From NCBI RefSeq assembly GCF_001641635.1, contig NZ_LUUB01000021.1, positions 1-34,034 of the forward strand: a stretch of 34,034 nt of DNA. Reading direction: 5' to 3'. Below the pieces are notes generated by a model that was not told the DNA's origin, did no database searches, and worked only from the letters and a program-made list of their open reading frames with translations. Position 1 is the stretch's first letter; each line of letters opens with the position of its first letter. The translations under genes and the position numbers were made by a program. This document shows, one piece after another, positions 31,342 to 34,034 of this stretch. The stretch comes from Bradyrhizobium centrolobii (lineage in GTDB: Bacteria; Pseudomonadota; Alphaproteobacteria; Rhizobiales; Xanthobacteraceae).

Positions 31342-34034
31342 ATGACCGCGCCCACCACCGTCGTAAAAATAGGTACCGAATTTCAGGTCAATAGCCAGAC
31401 GGCTGGCAGCCAGTGGTATCCCTCCATCACCGGCCTTTCCAATGGCGGCTTCGTCGTCACTTGGCAGGATGGCCTCGCCGGCTCCAACAGCGGCAGCGGC
31501 ACGCTCGGCGACACCAGCGGCTCCTCCGTCAAGGCCCAGGTCTACGCGGCCGACGGCAGCAAGGTCGGCGGCGAATTCCTGGTCAACACCCAGACCACCG
31601 GCTCGCAGGCCTCTCCGGTCGTGACCGGGCTTGCCAATGGCGGCTTCGTCATCTCCTGGCAGGACCAGAACTCGACGAGCGGCGACATCAAGGCGCAGAT
31701 CTACGGCGCTGACGGCAGCAAGGTCGGTGGCGAATTCCTGATCAACTCGGTCACCGCCAACAACCAGAACACCCCGACCATCACCGGCCTGCCCAATGGC
31801 GGCTTCGTGGTTGCCTGGACCAACCAGGGCTCTTCGGCGCCCGATATCAAGGCGCAGGTCTATGCGGCTGACGGCACCAAGGCCGGCTCCGAGTTCCTCG
31901 TCAACTCGGCCAACGTCTATGACCAGGAGCGCGCCTCGATCGCCACGCTAAGCAATGGCGACTTCGTCGTGACCTGGAACGACTTCCGCACCGGCGATTG
32001 GGAAGTCCGCGGCCAGGTGTTCCACCCGACCGCGAGCGGCGCGACCAAGGTCGGCTCCGAGTTCACCGTCGACACCGCCTTCTACAACAGCCGCATGGTC
32101 GCAGGCGTGACCGGGCTCGCCAACGGCAACTTCGTCATCAGCTTCGAGGACACCACCGGCGAGATCCGCGCGCAGGTCTTCACCGCAGGCGGCACCAAGG
32201 TCGGCTCGGAATTCCAGGTTAACACCCAGACCAGCGGAAACCAGGGCTTCTCCAGCATCACCGCGCTGAAGAATGGCGGCTTCGTCGTCACCTGGTCCGA
32301 CGAGGGCACGGGCGACGGCAGCGGCTCCGCCATCAAGGCCCAGGTCTATGATGCGGCCGGCAACAAGATCGGCGGCGAGTATATCGTCAACGCGCAGATC
32401 ACCAGCAACCAGCTCTACCCGACCGTCGCGGCGCTCGCCAATGGCGGCTTCGTGATCAGCTGGCAGGACTTCAGCCAGGCGCTGGGCGATAGCTCCTCCT
32501 ACGGCATCACCGCCCAGATCTTCAACTTGTCGAACGCTCCGACCGCGCCGACCATCGTCTCGGTCACCGACGATGTCTCGCCCAACACCGGCGCGCTCGC
32601 CAATGGCGCCAGCACCAACGACACCAACCTGACGGTCCGCATCGCCACCGGAAGCAACTTCGCCGGCGACATGGTGCAGCTGTTCGACGGCCAGACCGCG
32701 CTCGGCGGTGCCGTGACGCTGACGCTCGCCGACATCGCGCGCGGCTACATCGACATCCAGACCGGCCTGCTCAGCGACGCTACCCACGCCATCACGGCGA
32801 AGGTCACCGACACGACCGGCGCCCAGAGCGATGCCGCGAGCGCCATCAACGTGACCGTCGACACCGTTGCGCCGGCCGTTGCTGTCACCGGCGCGACGCT
32901 CGACAATGCCAGCCTGCCCACCGTCACGGTGAACGGCACCACCGAGGCGGGCCTGCTCGTGTCGGTCTATGACGGCGCAACGCTGGTCGGCACCACGACG
33001 GCCGGCGCCGACGGCTCCTGGAGCCTCGGCGGCGTGACGCTGACGGAAGGCGGCAACAAGCTCACCGCCAAGACGACCGATGCGGCCGGCAACACCGGCA
33101 CCTCGGCCACGTTCGCGGCGCCGACGCTGGTCTCGACCGGCATCGCCTCGGTCACGTCCTCGACCGCAACCGCGATGGGCTATGTCGTCCTCGGCAGCGG
33201 CAAGCTCGATGTCGCCTTCGGCGGCAACGTCTCGGGCCAGATCACGGTCGGCAATGGCGGCGTCGTCGACGTCCTGACCGGCGGCGCCGTGCAGCACACC
33301 ACCATCCTCAATGGCGGCGTGCAGTACGACTACGGCACGGCGGATGACACTACCGTACAGTCCGGCGGCACCCAGCACGTCTACTTCGGCGGCAACGCCA
33401 CCCACACGACGGTTGCGGCCGGCGCCTACCAGGACGTCTACTCGAATGCGACGGTCACCAACACCAGCCTCAGCGGCGACCAGCAGGTGCTGGCGGGTGG
33501 AACCGCCATCGACACCACCGTCGAGAACGGCGGCTACCAGTATGTCGGCGACGGCGGCATCACGGACGGCACGGTGATCAACACCGGCGGCTTCCAGTAT
33601 GTCGACACCGGCGGCACGGCCAACGACACCGTGATCAACGGCGGCTTCCAGTACGTCAATGGCGACGCGAACGGCACCTCGGTCGAGGGCGGTCATTCGC
33701 AGACCGGCGGCGTGGTAACCGGCGTGACGGTGAAGAACGGCGGCTCGCAGCACGTCTATAACGGCGGCAGCGCTTCCGGCACGACCATTGCGGCGGGCGC
33801 CTTCCAGGACGTCTACCATGCCAGCGTAACCGGCACGAACCTCAGCGGCTTCCAGCAGGTGCTGGACGGCGGTGTCGCCGATCAGACCGTGATCGAGAAC
33901 GGCGGCAACGCCTATATCGGCGCGGGCGGTTCGGCGACGGCGACGACGATCAACGCGGGCGGTCTGCAGTATGTCGACATCGGCGGTTCGTCCACCTCGA
34001 TGACGATCGACGGCGGCTTCGCGCATGTGGCGGG
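31342..34034 (+). CDS. Large propeller / Ig-like / AIDA-repeat surface protein, C-terminus outside window
   Basis: The frame stays open from ATG 31342 to the window end: 897 complete codons without a stop. The N-terminal MTAPTTVVKIGTEFQVN shows no signal peptide. Residues 13 to about 395 are seven repeats of 50-65 residues built on EFLVN...GLANGGFVISWQD...KAQVYAADGSKVGG, suggesting a seven-bladed beta-propeller. Two Ig-like domains follow (about 398-590; AKVTDTTGAQSDAAS and ANDTV-like linkers, VYDGATLVGTTTAGADGSWS). From about 595 come strand-loop-strand AIDA-like units closely related to the preceding gene. Expected to be an exported surface adhesin or biofilm-matrix protein, probably by type I secretion. 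The open end matches the last super-repeat of its neighbour. Confidence 0.92.
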   Translation, partial: MTAPTTVVKIGTEFQVNSQTAGSQWYPSITGLSNGGFVVTWQDGLAGSNSGSGTLGDTSGSSVKAQVYAADGSKVGGEFLVNTQTTGSQASPVVTGLANGGFVISWQDQNSTSGDIKAQIYGADGSKVGGEFLINSVTANNQNTPTITGLPNGGFVVAWTNQGSSAPDIKAQVYAADGTKAGSEFLVNSANVYDQERASIATLSNGDFVVTWNDFRTGDWEVRGQVFHPTASGATKVGSEFTVDTAFYNSRMVAGVTGLANGNFVISFEDTTGEIRAQVFTAGGTKVGSEFQVNTQTSGNQGFSSITALKNGGFVVTWSDEGTGDGSGSAIKAQVYDAAGNKIGGEYIVNAQITSNQLYPTVAALANGGFVISWQDFSQALGDSSSYGITAQIFNLSNAPTAPTIVSVTDDVSPNTGALANGASTNDTNLTVRIATGSNFAGDMVQLFDGQTALGGAVTLTLADIARGYIDIQTGLLSDATHAITAKVTDTTGAQSDAASAINVTVDTVAPAVAVTGATLDNASLPTVTVNGTTEAGLLVSVYDGATLVGTTTAGADGSWSLGGVTLTEGGNKLTAKTTDAAGNTGTSATFAAPTLVSTGIASVTSSTATAMGYVVLGSGKLDVAFGGNVSGQITVGNGGVVDVLTGGAVQHTTILNGGVQYDYGTADDTTVQSGGTQHVYFGGNATHTTVAAGAYQDVYSNATVTNTSLSGDQQVLAGGTAIDTTVENGGYQYVGDGGITDGTVINTGGFQYVDTGGTANDTVINGGFQYVNGDANGTSVEGGHSQTGGVVTGVTVKNGGSQHVYNGGSASGTTIAAGAFQDVYHASVTGTNLSGFQQVLDGGVADQTVIENGGNAYIGAGGSATATTINAGGLQYVDIGGSSTSMTIDGGFAHVA
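31378..32530 (+). repeat. Seven beta-propeller-like repeats
   Basis: The Glu of the recurring EF/EY-x-V/I-N strand is encoded at 31378, 31573, 31732, 31891, 32059, 32209 and 32377. The spacings are 65, 53, 53, 56, 50 and 56 residues. Each unit contains a NGGFVVTW-type strand and a KAQVY-x-ADG-x-KVG-type strand-turn. Seven units without an eighth fit one closed seven-bladed ring; the fold is inferred from the pattern. Confidence 0.75.
33373..34034 (+). repeat. Super-repeat of about 125 residues in the large adhesin, second copy cut by window end
   Basis: The QHVY unit at 33373 recurs at 33748 and the YQDVY/FQDVY unit at 33427 recurs at 33802, both exactly 375 nt. The QQVL unit recurs after 372 nt (33481, 33853) owing to a one-residue deletion. 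The order QHV, YQDV, QQVL, YIG, QYVD, GGF is the same as in the preceding gene. Confidence 0.8.

Noticed and set aside
31342..34034. Canonical LapA-type cleavage site (TAAG/PAAG) near the N-terminus of the large adhesin
   Set aside because: The N-terminus has no such motif or retention module; xAAG words occur only inside the solenoid repeats.
1..34034. tRNA, rRNA, insertion sequences, phage genes, integration sites
   Set aside because: No cloverleaf-like sequence, transposase motif or flanking terminal inverted repeat was noticed; a covariance-model scan would be needed to exclude small RNAs.

Overview
The window is GC-rich DNA with tightly packed genes and strongly G/C-biased third codon positions. 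The family content (a two-operon type II secretion system, GDP-fucose synthesis, polysaccharide O-acylation, AIDA-like repeat proteins, a BTLCP protease) points to an alphaproteobacterium, most likely of the Bradyrhizobium/Rhodopseudomonas group. That placement is inference from protein style, not from a marker gene. No rRNA, tRNA, CRISPR array, insertion sequence or phage gene was seen.

Left part (1-16734): a cell-surface polysaccharide locus. On the minus strand, in transcription order, lie an SGNH-type acyl-handling protein, an MBOAT O-acyltransferase, gmd and fcl (cut by the window edge). The last two make GDP-L-fucose. On the plus strand follow asnB, a GT4-type glycosyltransferase and a WcaI-type glycosyltransferase. 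A Wzx-like flippase (minus) is divergent from a TPR/O-GlcNAc-transferase-like (SPINDLY-like) protein, whose stop codon overlaps the start of a Wzy/WaaL-type O-antigen polymerase/ligase. An acyltransferase-3 gene (minus) closes the block. Together these could supply a sugar donor, assemble, flip, polymerise or ligate and acylate a fucose-containing glycan. The OGT-like gene adds a possible protein-glycosylation branch.

Middle part (16907-28269): a type II secretion system. gspE-F-G-H-I-J-K-L-M form one compact minus-strand operon with repeated ATGA stop/start overlaps. The divergent operon carries gspD, a secretin with a lipoprotein signal, and a small Sel1-repeat protein. A peptidase-only prepilin peptidase (gspO) lies convergent to it. 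No gspC, gspN or pilotin gene was recognised.

Right part (28517-34034): surface-protein genes. A periplasmic BTLCP (LapG-like) cysteine protease is followed by two plus-strand genes for strand-loop-strand (AIDA-like) repeat proteins. The second runs off the window. It begins with seven repeats that read as a seven-bladed beta-propeller, followed by two Ig-like domains and AIDA-like repeats. Both proteins share a higher-order repeat of 125 residues (375 nt) and lack an N-terminal Sec signal, so a type I exporter outside the window is more likely than the local type II system.

Several gene gaps are conspicuously AT-rich against the GC-rich coding background and carry TGATATC/ATATCA-type motifs and palindromes, suggesting shared regulation of the surface genes.
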